NCBI GenBank assembly: GCA_034435395.1
Contig: DAOTXK010000157.1
Span: forward strand, 1 to 18,356
Direction: 5' to 3'
Length of the DNA stretch: 18,356 nt
Origin: DAOTXK01 sp034435395
GTDB lineage: Bacteria; Chloroflexota; Anaerolineae; Aggregatilineales; Ch27
Shown here in pieces: positions 1 to 7,591 of this stretch (its first letter is position 1; each line of letters begins with the position of its first letter). A model generated the notes under the pieces. The model made no database searches. It saw nothing but the letters and a program-made list of their open reading frames with translations, and was not told where the DNA came from. A program made the translations under genes and the position numbers.

Positions 1-306
1 ATCATGGCCACCATGCTCGCTGCTGTGGCCACGAGCGTCATGCAGACCCAGGTGATGACCGTCATCGGCGACCATGCCCCCAATAACCGCCAGGGCCGCC
101 TGTTGGGCGCGCTCAACACCGTGGGCGACCTGGGAGCGGCGGCCGGCCCGCTGCTGGCCTATGCGCTGCGCCCGGCCGTCGGCCTTAGCGGCGTTTTCGC
201 CCTGATGGCCGCGATCCTGGCGCTGATGCTCCCCTGGGTGGCGTCGCTGGCCTGGCGGGAGACCCGCGCGCCCAGGCATCCCGCCTGGCAGGGGATAGAG
301 CCGTAA
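1..306 (+). CDS. MFS transporter, C-terminal fragment (5' cut by window)
   Basis: The reading frame is open from the first base to a TAA at 304-306, so the gene begins upstream of the window and only about the last 101 residues are seen. The fragment has a loop with the charged GDHAPNNRQGRLLG stretch followed by a Gly/Ala-rich membrane helix (NTVGDLGAAAGPLLAYAL), then another hydrophobic helix (about residues 65-85) and a short basic cytoplasmic tail. Such a short basic loop between helices, followed by a Gly-rich helix, is typical of the second half of major facilitator superfamily permeases. The substrate cannot be inferred. It ends 108 bases before the next gene, which has its own candidate promoter, so the two are probably separate units. 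Confidence 0.7.
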   Translation: MMATMLAAVATSVMQTQVMTVIGDHAPNNRQGRLLGALNTVGDLGAAAGPLLAYALRPAVGLSGVFALMAAILALMLPWVASLAWRETRAPRHPAWQGIEP

Positions 307-331
307 ATCCTCCCCGCCGGATGCACATTTG

Positions 332-361
332 TTCGCAGCGGCCTGGGGGGTGTGTTATACT
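332..361 (+). promoter_or_regulatory. Candidate sigma-70 promoter for the dinG-like gene
   Basis: TTCGCA at 332-337 and TATACT at 356-361 are separated by 18 bases. The -10 is preceded by TGT, which makes it an extended -10 (TGn). It lies 53 bases before the ATG of the helicase gene. Confidence 0.5.
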
Positions 362-414
362 CACTTCACTTCGGTCACCCCATCAGGCCATCACGCTAGA
401 ATGGAGAGGCCGCG

Positions 415-3237
415 ATGCGCGGCGAGATCGTTGTCATTGACCTGGAAACCACCGGCCTTGATCCGTTTAATGACGCCATTATCGAGATCGGGCTGGCCCG
501 TTTTCGGGAAGGCGAAATCCTCGACACATACGTAACCCTGATCGACCCAGGGCGTGAAATACCCGCTTACGTCACCAGCCTGACCGGCATTCGGCAGGAA
601 GACGTGATCGGCGCGCCCAAAATTCAGGAGGCCATCCGCGCCGTCGAGCGCTTCGTCGGCGAGGCCCCCGTGCTGGGACACAACATCAGCTTCGACCTCG
701 GCTTCCTGCGGCGGCAGGACATCCTCCACCGCAATGCCGAAGTGGACACCTACGAGCTGGCGTCGGTCATGCTGCCCACCGCGCCGCGCTACAACCTCAA
801 CAGCCTGGCCCGGCAGATGGGCATCGCCCTCGATGACGCCCACCGGGCGCTCGCCGACGCCACCGCCACCGCCCGGCTTTACTGGGAGCTGTGGCAGCGC
901 GTCCTGGCCTTGCCGCTCCCCACGCTCCAGGAGATCGTCCGCGCCGCCAGAGGGCTACCCGACTGGAACGCCAAACCGGTGTTCGACGCTGCCCTGCAAG
1001 AACGCGCCCGAACGGCCTTTGACGAAAGCCCCGCGCCGGTGGCTGACGGGGATTGGGGCGGCCTGTTTACCCCGGTCACGGGCGCCTGGAATCCGCTGCG
1101 CCCGAACCCGGAGACCCTGCCGCTCGATGAGGAGTACCTGGTTGGTCTGCTGGAGGAAGACGGCCTGCTGGTCCGCCACATGCCCGGCTACGAACACCGC
1201 GCGGAACAGATACAGATGTTGCGCGCGGTCACGCAGGCGTTCAACTATGGCAGCCATCTGATGGTGGAGGCGGGGACCGGCACCGGCAAATCCATCGCCT
1301 ACCTGATCCCGGCCATTCACTGGGCGCTCCGGAACAACGAACGCGTGGTCATTTCCACCAACACCATCAACCTGCAAGACCAGATTTTGCACAAGGATAT
1401 CCCCCTGCTGCGCAACGCCCTGGGGCTTAACTTCCGGGCCAGCGTGGTCAAAGGCCGCAACAATTACCTCTGTCCGCGCCGCCTGGCGACCATGCGCCGC
1501 CGCCAGCCGACCACCGTCGACGAGTTGCGCGTGTTCGCCAAAGTGCTGATCTGGCTGCTGACGAGTCAGACCGGCGACCGGAGTGAGATCAACCTGCGTG
1601 GTCCTTCGGAGATGGACGCCTGGTCGCGCCTCAGCGCCGAGGATGACGGTTGCACTCTGGAGCGCTGCCACACCCAGATGCATGACACCTGCCCGTTCTA
1701 TAAGGCGCGGCGGGATGCCGAGTCGGCGCACCTGGTGATCGTCAACCACGCGCTGCTGCTGGCCGATGTAGGCGTTGGCAGCCGTGTCCTGCCGGAGTAC
1801 AAATACCTGATCCTGGATGAGGCACATCATCTGGAAGAAGCCACCACCAACGGCCTGAGCTTCCAGCTGGACCAGGTGGCGCTGCGGCGTCAACTGGCTG
1901 AGCTGGGTGGGCGGCGGTCCGGCATCCTGGGCGATCTGCTGAACAGCGCCCGTTCCGCCATCCCGGAGACACACCTGGATCAGCTCACCGAGTACGTGAC
2001 CAACGTGGAAGAGGCCATCCAGGCGATGGAGTTTCACATCACCGGCCTGTTCCGGGCCATCCTGAACTTCCTGCAGGATGGCGGGCATCTGCGCGCCAGC
2101 GATTATGTGAACCAGGTGCGAATCACGGAGGCCATTCGCAACCGGCCAGGCTTCGCCCAGATTCAGGCGGCGTGGGATACGCTCAGCCACTTCACCAGCG
2201 GCATTGCCACCGCCATGAACCGCCTGGCCCTGGCCCTGGGTCGCCTGGAGACCTATGACATCCCCAACTACGAAGACATTGTGGCCAACGTAGGCACCTA
2301 TGCCCGCCATCTGGAAACGGTCCACCGCCAACTGAACGCCTTCGTCCGGGAACCAGACGCCAACACCATCTACTGGGCGGAGGTCGGTCAGGATCGCCGC
2401 CGGATTTCGCTGCACAGCGCGCCGCTGCACGTCGGAGACCTGATCGACCAGTATATATGGCGGGCCAAACGGGCGGTCATTCTGACCAGCGCCACCCTGC
2501 AAACCGCCGGGTCGTTCGCCTTCATCAAGGACCGCCTGCAGGCCTACGAGGTCGAGGCGCTGGATGTCGGATCGCCGTTTAACTACCAGGAGTCCACCCT
2601 GCTGTACCTGCCGACGGACATGCCTGATCCCGGCAACCGTCACCAGTACCAGCGCGCCATCGAGGAGGCCATCATCCAACTGGCGACGGCCACCGGGGGG
2701 CGGCTGATGGCCCTCTTCACCAACTACGCCCAGCTGCGGCAGACGGCTCAGGCCATCGCCCCGCGCCTGGCGCTGGGTGACATCACGGTTTTTGATCAGA
2801 GCGATGGCACCAGCCGCCAGGCGTTGCTGGAAGGGTTCAAGGAAACCGAGCGGGCCGTGCTCTTGGGCACCCGCAGCTTTTGGGAAGGCGTCGATATTCC
2901 GGGCGACGACCTGAGCGCCCTGGTGATCGCCCGCCTGCCGTTCGCCGTGCCCACCGAGCCGATCTTCGCCGCCCGCGCCGAAACCTTTGAGAATTCGTTT
3001 GAGCAGTACGCCGTGCCGGATGCCATTCTGCGCTTCCGGCAGGGCTTTGGCCGTCTGATCCGCACCAAGACCGACCGCGGCGTGATCGTCATTCTGGATA
3101 GCCGCATCCTGAGCAAGAGCTATGGGCAGTATTTCCTCGACTCTTTGCCCCCGTGCACCGTCGTTCGCAAACCCCTGGCCAGCCTGGCGGCCGAGGCGCA
3201 AGCCTGGCTGGCCCGCGATCCCCTTTCAGACCGGTGA
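415..3237 (+). CDS. dinG: DEDDh 3'-5' exonuclease / DinG-family helicase fusion
   Basis: Predicted 940-residue protein joining a DNA polymerase III epsilon-like exonuclease to an XPD/DinG-type superfamily 2 DNA helicase, a form common in Firmicutes and relatives. The exonuclease is at about residues 4-170: D9 and E11 in VIDLETTG, D94 in GHNISFD, H143 and D148 in HRALAD, so all five DEDDh residues are present. The helicase has Walker A AGTGTGKS (286-293), four cysteines placed for a 4Fe-4S cluster (C353, C413, C418, C426), the DEAH box (468-471), the ILTSATL motif, and motifs V/VI (WEGVDIPGDD; QGFGRLIR). A role in resolving DNA damage or R-loops is known for the family and inferred here. Start: GGAGAGG at 403-409 stands 5 bases before the ATG. 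Downstream, pfkA follows after 50 bases. Confidence 0.93.
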   Translation: MRGEIVVIDLETTGLDPFNDAIIEIGLARFREGEILDTYVTLIDPGREIPAYVTSLTGIRQEDVIGAPKIQEAIRAVERFVGEAPVLGHNISFDLGFLRRQDILHRNAEVDTYELASVMLPTAPRYNLNSLARQMGIALDDAHRALADATATARLYWELWQRVLALPLPTLQEIVRAARGLPDWNAKPVFDAALQERARTAFDESPAPVADGDWGGLFTPVTGAWNPLRPNPETLPLDEEYLVGLLEEDGLLVRHMPGYEHRAEQIQMLRAVTQAFNYGSHLMVEAGTGTGKSIAYLIPAIHWALRNNERVVISTNTINLQDQILHKDIPLLRNALGLNFRASVVKGRNNYLCPRRLATMRRRQPTTVDELRVFAKVLIWLLTSQTGDRSEINLRGPSEMDAWSRLSAEDDGCTLERCHTQMHDTCPFYKARRDAESAHLVIVNHALLLADVGVGSRVLPEYKYLILDEAHHLEEATTNGLSFQLDQVALRRQLAELGGRRSGILGDLLNSARSAIPETHLDQLTEYVTNVEEAIQAMEFHITGLFRAILNFLQDGGHLRASDYVNQVRITEAIRNRPGFAQIQAAWDTLSHFTSGIATAMNRLALALGRLETYDIPNYEDIVANVGTYARHLETVHRQLNAFVREPDANTIYWAEVGQDRRRISLHSAPLHVGDLIDQYIWRAKRAVILTSATLQTAGSFAFIKDRLQAYEVEALDVGSPFNYQESTLLYLPTDMPDPGNRHQYQRAIEEAIIQLATATGGRLMALFTNYAQLRQTAQAIAPRLALGDITVFDQSDGTSRQALLEGFKETERAVLLGTRSFWEGVDIPGDDLSALVIARLPFAVPTEPIFAARAETFENSFEQYAVPDAILRFRQGFGRLIRTKTDRGVIVILDSRILSKSYGQYFLDSLPPCTVVRKPLASLAAEAQAWLARDPLSDR

Positions 3238-3247
3238 GCGCCCGGTC
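3229..3247 (+). other. Hairpin spanning the dinG stop codon
   Basis: GACCGG (3229-3234) pairs with CCGGTC (3242-3247); the 7-base loop begins with the TGA stop. No U-tract follows, so it is not a standard terminator. A 6-bp stem could be chance in this GC-rich sequence. Confidence 0.35.
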
Positions 3248-3287
3248 GCCGGGTGGCCGGACGTCCCGTCACGCACAGGAGGCCACG

Positions 3288-4436
3288 GTGGAAAAGTGCA
3301 TCGGCATTCTAACGGCAGGAGGCGATAGTCCCGGCCTCAACGCGGCCATTCGGGGCGTCGGCAAGGCCGCCCAGGGCGCGTTTCACATGCGCGTCGTCGG
3401 TTTCAGGGACGGTTTTCGCGGCCTGGTGGAAAACCGCACCGTCCGCTTGGAAGGCCCGGCCCTGTCCGGCATCCTGACCCTGGGGGGCACTATCCTGGGC
3501 ACCAGCCGCATCAAGCCGCACCGCATGCCGGTCGGCCAGTCCATGATGGATATGACCGACGTGGTGGTCCAGAACTACCACAACCACCATCTGGACGCCC
3601 TGGTCTGCCTGGGCGGCGGCGGCACGATGAAAAACGCCTACCGCCTGATGAAGGCCGGTTTGAATATCATCACCCTGCCCAAGACCATCGACAATGATGT
3701 CGCCATGACCGACACAACCTTCGGCTTTGACACCGCCCTTAACATCGCCACCGAAGCCATCGACCGGCTGCACAGCACGGCGCACAGCCATCACCGGATT
3801 ATTGTGGTCGAGGTCATGGGGCATAACGCCGGCTGGCTGGCCCTGGGCGCGGGCATCGCCGGTGGGGCTGACGTGATCCTGATCCCGGAGATTCCCTACG
3901 ACATCAACAAGGTGGCTGATGCCATCCTGGGGCGGAGCCGGGGCGGCAAACACTTCAGCATCGTGGCCGTGTCGGAAGGCGCGATATCCAGGGAGGATAC
4001 AGCGGCACAAGAACACCCTGCTCAGGGGAATGAGTCGCCGGATAAGCGGCCGGATAAGCCGCCGAAGGAAAAGAGGAAAAAACACGCCGCTCACGATCAG
4101 CGCGATCCGTACGATGCCCACGCCGCCGAATCGCGCACCGGGCGGCTGGCCCGCCAGTTGGAGGCCCTGACCGGCCTGGAAACCCGCGTGACCATTCTGG
4201 GGCATGTCCAGCGCGGCGGCACGCCATCCCCTGCCGACCGCCTGCTGGCCACGCGCCTGGGAACAGCCTGTGCGGAGCTGATCAACGAAGGCGTGTACGG
4301 GGTGATGGTGGCCGCCCGCGGCGATGGGTGTGCGCCGGTCCCGCTGGCCGAGGTGGCTGGCAAACGGAAGACCGTCCCCCTCGACCACCCCTGGATTCGC
4401 ACCGCTCGCCTGGTCGGCACCAACCTGGGCGATTGA
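3288..4436 (+). CDS. pfkA: 6-phosphofructokinase (PfkA family)
   Basis: Phosphorylates fructose 6-phosphate to fructose 1,6-bisphosphate in glycolysis; cytosolic. Predicted 382 residues from a GTG at 3288, chosen because AGGAGG (3277-3282) is 5 bases upstream and the protein then begins directly with the family N-terminus (IGILTAGGDSPGLNAAIR). The upstream in-frame ATG at 3153 lies inside dinG and is rejected. Key parts: GGTILGTSR (67-74), nucleotide loop GGGGT (109-113), KTIDND (132-137) with catalytic Asp135, MGHNAGW (177-183), and HVQRGG (306-311). G112 matches the Gly typical of ATP enzymes, whereas K132 matches the Lys of pyrophosphate enzymes; trypanosomal ATP enzymes share this mix, so ATP use is more likely but not certain. 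Residues about 233-285 hold a highly charged, Lys/Pro/Asp-rich insertion. Confidence 0.9.
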   Translation: MEKCIGILTAGGDSPGLNAAIRGVGKAAQGAFHMRVVGFRDGFRGLVENRTVRLEGPALSGILTLGGTILGTSRIKPHRMPVGQSMMDMTDVVVQNYHNHHLDALVCLGGGGTMKNAYRLMKAGLNIITLPKTIDNDVAMTDTTFGFDTALNIATEAIDRLHSTAHSHHRIIVVEVMGHNAGWLALGAGIAGGADVILIPEIPYDINKVADAILGRSRGGKHFSIVAVSEGAISREDTAAQEHPAQGNESPDKRPDKPPKEKRKKHAAHDQRDPYDAHAAESRTGRLARQLEALTGLETRVTILGHVQRGGTPSPADRLLATRLGTACAELINEGVYGVMVAARGDGCAPVPLAEVAGKRKTVPLDHPWIRTARLVGTNLGD

Positions 4437-4450
4437 AGGGCCGCCCAGGT
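4423..4450 (+). terminator. 9-bp hairpin around the pfkA stop codon
   Basis: ACCTGGGCG (4423-4431) pairs perfectly with CGCCCAGGT (4442-4450); the 10-base loop contains the TGA stop. No T-run follows, so it may be a U-less terminator, a 3'-end stabiliser or a pause site. Confidence 0.4.
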
Positions 4451-4460
4451 GACAACGGGG

Positions 4461-4489
4461 ATGACAGCGGCTCGATCCCCCGCTATAAT
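4461..4489 (+). promoter_or_regulatory. Sigma-70 promoter for efp
   Basis: ATGACA at 4461-4466 (5 of 6 to TTGACA), a 17-base spacer and a perfect TATAAT at 4484-4489. It lies 43 bases before the efp ATG and is the best consensus promoter in the window. Confidence 0.75.
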
Positions 4490-4532
4490 CGGGCCGCTGT
4501 AGACCCATCACTGGTCATGAGGACAAAACGGT

Positions 4533-5090
4533 ATGATCGACGTAAACGACCTCCGCAAAGGAGTCACCTTCACCCTGGACGGGGAACTGTATAAAGTTTT
4601 GGAGTATCAGCATCACAAACCCGGTCGCGGCAATGCCACGATCCGTACCACGCTGCGCAACCTGCGGACCGGAGCCACCATTCAGCAGACGTTTATCTCC
4701 GGCGATCGGGTGGAGGATATCCGCCTGGAAAGCCGGGTGGTGGAGTACCTGTATACGGATGGAGACACGCTCACCTTCATGGATGTTGAGACGTTCGAGC
4801 AGCCAGAAATCCGACGGGACGTGTTCGGCGACGATGTCCTGTACTTGAGAGAGGGCATGGAGATCAAGCTGCTGAGCTATAACGACGAGATCATCGATTA
4901 CGAACTGCCCAATTCCATGGTTTACGAGGTTGTCGAATCCGAGGTGGCCGTCGCCGGGGATACCGCCACGGGCGCGACCAAAAAAGTCACCGTGGACACC
5001 GGTCTGCAGGTGACCGTGCCGCTCTTCGTCGATGTCGGTGACAAGATCAAGGTCAATACCGTCACCGGTGAATACATCACCCGCGTTTGA
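4533..5090 (+). CDS. efp: Translation elongation factor P
   Basis: 185 residues, the usual length of EF-P, which binds between the P and E sites of stalled ribosomes and helps form bonds at polyproline stretches. The three OB-like domains are recognisable: N-terminal KOW-like domain (about 1-62), middle domain (63-127) and C-terminal domain (128-185) ending in the family signature VGDKIKVNTVTGEYITRV. The loop that reaches the peptidyl-transferase centre reads KPGRGN, placing Arg at position 32 where E. coli has the lysylated Lys34 and Pseudomonas has the rhamnosylated Arg32. No modifying enzyme is encoded in the window. Start: TGAGGA at 4518-4523 is 9 bases before the ATG. It has its own promoter and terminator, suggesting a single-gene unit. 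Confidence 0.95.
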   Translation: MIDVNDLRKGVTFTLDGELYKVLEYQHHKPGRGNATIRTTLRNLRTGATIQQTFISGDRVEDIRLESRVVEYLYTDGDTLTFMDVETFEQPEIRRDVFGDDVLYLREGMEIKLLSYNDEIIDYELPNSMVYEVVESEVAVAGDTATGATKKVTVDTGLQVTVPLFVDVGDKIKVNTVTGEYITRV

Positions 5091-5114
5091 TTGGCCCGGC
5101 TCACGCGCCATCAC

Positions 5115-5137
5115 AGCCCGCCATGTGCGGGCTTTCT
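5115..5137 (+). terminator. Intrinsic terminator after efp
   Basis: AGCCCGC (5115-5121), loop CATGT, GCGGGCT (5127-5133), followed by TTCT. A perfect 7-bp GC-rich stem 25 bases after the efp stop; the T-run is short. Confidence 0.65.
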
Positions 5138-5172
5138 AGTATATGCTGTCGGAACAATCGTGGAGCGCCGTC

Positions 5173-5529
5173 ATGCAGACCCCCGCCGGGAGAGAGTGTC
5201 CGCACTACTACGAAGACTTCCACCGAGGGCGCAACACCCAGGAATGCCGCCTGGTCAAGGAGAGACAGGACTCGCTGCGCTGGCAACCTGGCGACTGTTT
5301 TCGCTGCCCTGTGCCGGACATCCTGAAAGCCAACGCCAGCCCGGACCTCTGCCTCACCCTGACCATCAAACCGATATTCCTGGGGATAGGCCGACGGCTG
5401 GAGGTGGACGCCCACTGTGCCAAGCATGACATCCCCATTGCTGATCCGTATGTGGGGTGCCCGCAGTGTAACGCCGAACGCCCCGGCCTAGACGCCTTTA
5501 TCCGCGCCCTGGAAGAGTCCGATGATTAA
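5173..5529 (+). CDS. Cys-rich conserved-looking protein, function unknown
   Basis: I do not recognise this family. The protein is 118 residues from the ATG at 5173, preferred because GGAG (5162-5165) is 7 bases upstream; an in-frame ATG at 5143 would add ten residues but has no ribosome binding site and directly abuts the efp terminator. Eight cysteines (C9, C25, C42, C45, C60, C82, C96, C99) and two histidines (H81, H85) are spread through it. CFRC (42-45) and CPQC (96-99) look like knuckles, suggesting bound zinc or an Fe-S cluster. There is no signal peptide or membrane helix. Its TAA overlaps the next gene by 8 bases, so it is probably co-translated with the HAD-DinB fusion and may work with it; this is inference. 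Confidence 0.75.
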   Translation: MQTPAGRECPHYYEDFHRGRNTQECRLVKERQDSLRWQPGDCFRCPVPDILKANASPDLCLTLTIKPIFLGIGRRLEVDAHCAKHDIPIADPYVGCPQCNAERPGLDAFIRALEESDD

Positions 5530-6727
5530 AGCAGTGCTGTTCGACCTCGATGACACGCTGCTGGCCACACCCTTCAACGACCCTGACTGGAGTTACCGCA
5601 CCTGGGACGTCTTCTTCAACCAACGGACCGGGCTGCCCACCGCCGCTGCTGGCGTTAACGCCGCCATTAGGGCCATCGTCGCCAATCTAAACCCCGTGGA
5701 ACGTAACTTCGATGTGTTCATGAAGGCGATCATTGAACGGTGGGGGCTGCCGCCGGAAACCATCAGCGCCGTCTTCGATGACTTCTACCGCGAAGTCTAT
5801 GAACAGACCAGTCGGTACGTGACCCGACGCCCGGCAGCGCCGGCGCTGCTCGACTGGCTGAAGGCAGCGGGGTACCAGGTGGTGATCGCCACCAACCCCT
5901 TCTACCGACCGGAGGCGCTCGCCCGGCGGTTGGGCTGGGCCGGGCTGCCAACCGACCTCGACGCCTACGCTCTGGTCACACACATCGAAAACATGCACTA
6001 CGCCAAGCCCAACCCACATTACTACGAAGAAATCCTGGGGCGGCTGGGTATCGCCAACGAAGAGGCGCTGATGGTGGGCGATGACTGGGTCAATGACATC
6101 GTGCCCGCCGAAAAGGCCGGGTTAAACACCTACTGGATTCGCGAGCCAGGCGCGCCGCGCGGCCCTGGTGAGGCGAATCCCGACGGCGAAGGCACGCTGG
6201 ACGACTTCACCCGCCAGGTCTGCGATCGCGGCTGGCTGGATACCCTCACGCCGCGCCCGGTGACGCCGGAGATGATCGTGCCCCGTCTGCTGGGCAACGT
6301 GGCGGCGCTGTTCGGCATCCTGGCCGAATACGCGCCCGATTACTGGCAGCAGCACCCCGACCCCGACGAGTGGTCGCCGCTGGAAGTGGTCTGTCACCTG
6401 CGCGACAGCGAGACGGCGACGCAGCGCCCTCGCCTGGAGCGCATCGCTGCCGAGGACAACCCCTTCCTCTCCGCGCCGCTGGAGCCGCCCGGCCCCGGCC
6501 AGATGGCCTGCGAGGTCGAGTACTATTGCGACCCGGCGGAGGAGTTCGCGGCGGAGCGTATGCAGACGGTCGCATTCCTGGAGGGCCTGCCGCCGGAAGC
6601 GTGGAACCGCCCGGCCCGGCACAGCATCTTCGGCCCGACGACGCTGCTGGAAATGGCCGCCTTCACCGCCACCCACGACCGCCTGCACATCCAACAGATC
6701 TGCCAGACCATCGGCCAGTGTCAGTAA
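5522..6727 (+). CDS. HAD-family hydrolase fused to a DinB-like domain
   Basis: 401 residues with two domains. Residues 1-210 are a HAD hydrolase: motif I DLDDT (D8, D10, T12), motif II Thr124 in VIATNP, motif III Lys162 in AKPNPHYY, motif IV GDDWVND (D187, D188, D192). The cap region (about 15-110) fits a C1-type helical cap, so a small phosphorylated substrate is likely. Residues about 250-401 resemble the DinB/YfiT four-helix metal-binding fold: H292 in CHLRDSE and H385/H389 in THDRLH would form the three-His site. DinB-like proteins include thiol-dependent transferases; the partner thiol here is unknown. The start at 5522 overlaps the upstream gene by 8 bases with GGAAGAG (5511-5517) before it. 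The fusion is continuous, with no frameshift. The exact substrate cannot be named. Confidence 0.85.
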   Translation: MIKAVLFDLDDTLLATPFNDPDWSYRTWDVFFNQRTGLPTAAAGVNAAIRAIVANLNPVERNFDVFMKAIIERWGLPPETISAVFDDFYREVYEQTSRYVTRRPAAPALLDWLKAAGYQVVIATNPFYRPEALARRLGWAGLPTDLDAYALVTHIENMHYAKPNPHYYEEILGRLGIANEEALMVGDDWVNDIVPAEKAGLNTYWIREPGAPRGPGEANPDGEGTLDDFTRQVCDRGWLDTLTPRPVTPEMIVPRLLGNVAALFGILAEYAPDYWQQHPDPDEWSPLEVVCHLRDSETATQRPRLERIAAEDNPFLSAPLEPPGPGQMACEVEYYCDPAEEFAAERMQTVAFLEGLPPEAWNRPARHSIFGPTTLLEMAAFTATHDRLHIQQICQTIGQCQ

Positions 6728-6789
6728 GCCCCTTGCTGCGCTCACATGGTGCCCCGTTGCCCTACCCCAAGAACTACAAAACCGGGCTG

Positions 6790-7587
6790 CTAGATGTTGA
6801 TGTTCAGCGCGCTCCCCGACTCGTACCGCCGCAGACCGATGCGGAACACAGTCAGCGCCACGCCCAGGTTCACCGCCGCCGCCACAACCAGCAGCGCCAG
6901 CGCCCGCAGGTCCGTAAACTGCACCACCTGCACCGGCACCGCGCCGATATACGCCGCCGGGATCAGCGTCAGCAGCACCAGCCGCACCACCCCCTGGAAC
7001 AGCCCGAACGGATACAGGCCGAAGGTCAGCATCGTCTGCAAGACGCGGCCCGACAGCAGCTCCGCGTTGCCGAAAAAGAAGGCCAGCGAACCGAACGTCA
7101 CCGCGAACGCCACAAAGATCGCGGCGGCCAGCAGCGTCACGGCGATGAACAGCCCAATGGATGCCAGGTCGAAGCGGCCCGTGAACAGGTAGGCGATCAC
7201 GCCAAACGCCAGATCGCCAATAGTCGACTGCCCCATGCGCGAGAACAGCAAATGCAGCAGCACCGGACGCGGCAGCGCCAGATAGTAGTCCAGCCGCCCC
7301 TGCGCGATCAGGCGCGGGATTTCCATCGCGTTCCCGGCGAAGGTGTAGGCGAGGCCGTAGGCCAGCGTCAGCACGGCGAACAGCATAAAAATTTCGTCGA
7401 TCTGGTAGCCGCGTATCTCCTGGAAGCGGTCAAAAAACAGCAGCCAGAACACGAAGTAGATGCCGTTGTTGATCATCATGCCGACGATCTGGCTGAGGAA
7501 GCTGGCCCGATACTCCATGTTGGAGGCCAGATTCAGCCGGATCAGGTGCAGCACAAAGCCGGTTTCTCTCCTGAGCGCTCGCAGCAC
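6790..7587 (-). CDS. ABC-2 type permease, second subunit
   Basis: 265-residue integral membrane protein with about six hydrophobic segments, starting from a short basic N-terminus. Its N-terminal SNMEYRASFLSQ and the ALPRP loop after the second hydrophobic pair resemble the ABC-2 family transporter proteins (PF06182-like), which normally come as two unequal permeases plus one ATPase. Start is GTG at 7587; the GGAGGG ribosome site (7595-7600 on this strand) overlaps the last codons of the upstream permease, and the genes are only 4 bases apart, so translation is probably coupled. It is the last gene of the operon and converges on the HAD-DinB gene with 62 bases between and no obvious terminator. 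The transported substrate is unknown. Confidence 0.85.
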   Translation of the reverse strand: MLRALRRETGFVLHLIRLNLASNMEYRASFLSQIVGMMINNGIYFVFWLLFFDRFQEIRGYQIDEIFMLFAVLTLAYGLAYTFAGNAMEIPRLIAQGRLDYYLALPRPVLLHLLFSRMGQSTIGDLAFGVIAYLFTGRFDLASIGLFIAVTLLAAAIFVAFAVTFGSLAFFFGNAELLSGRVLQTMLTFGLYPFGLFQGVVRLVLLTLIPAAYIGAVPVQVVQFTDLRALALLVVAAAVNLGVALTVFRIGLRRYESGSALNINI

Positions 7588-7591
7588 TGCT

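Noticed and set aside
955..3201. Long minus-strand frame of 748 codons opposite the helicase gene
   Set aside because: It is the antisense shadow of a clear DinG-family gene in GC-rich DNA, and its translation has no recognisable motif.
3153..3287. Longer start for pfkA at ATG 3153
   Set aside because: The extra 45 codons lie largely within dinG and match nothing in the family, whereas GTG 3288 has an excellent AGGAGG.
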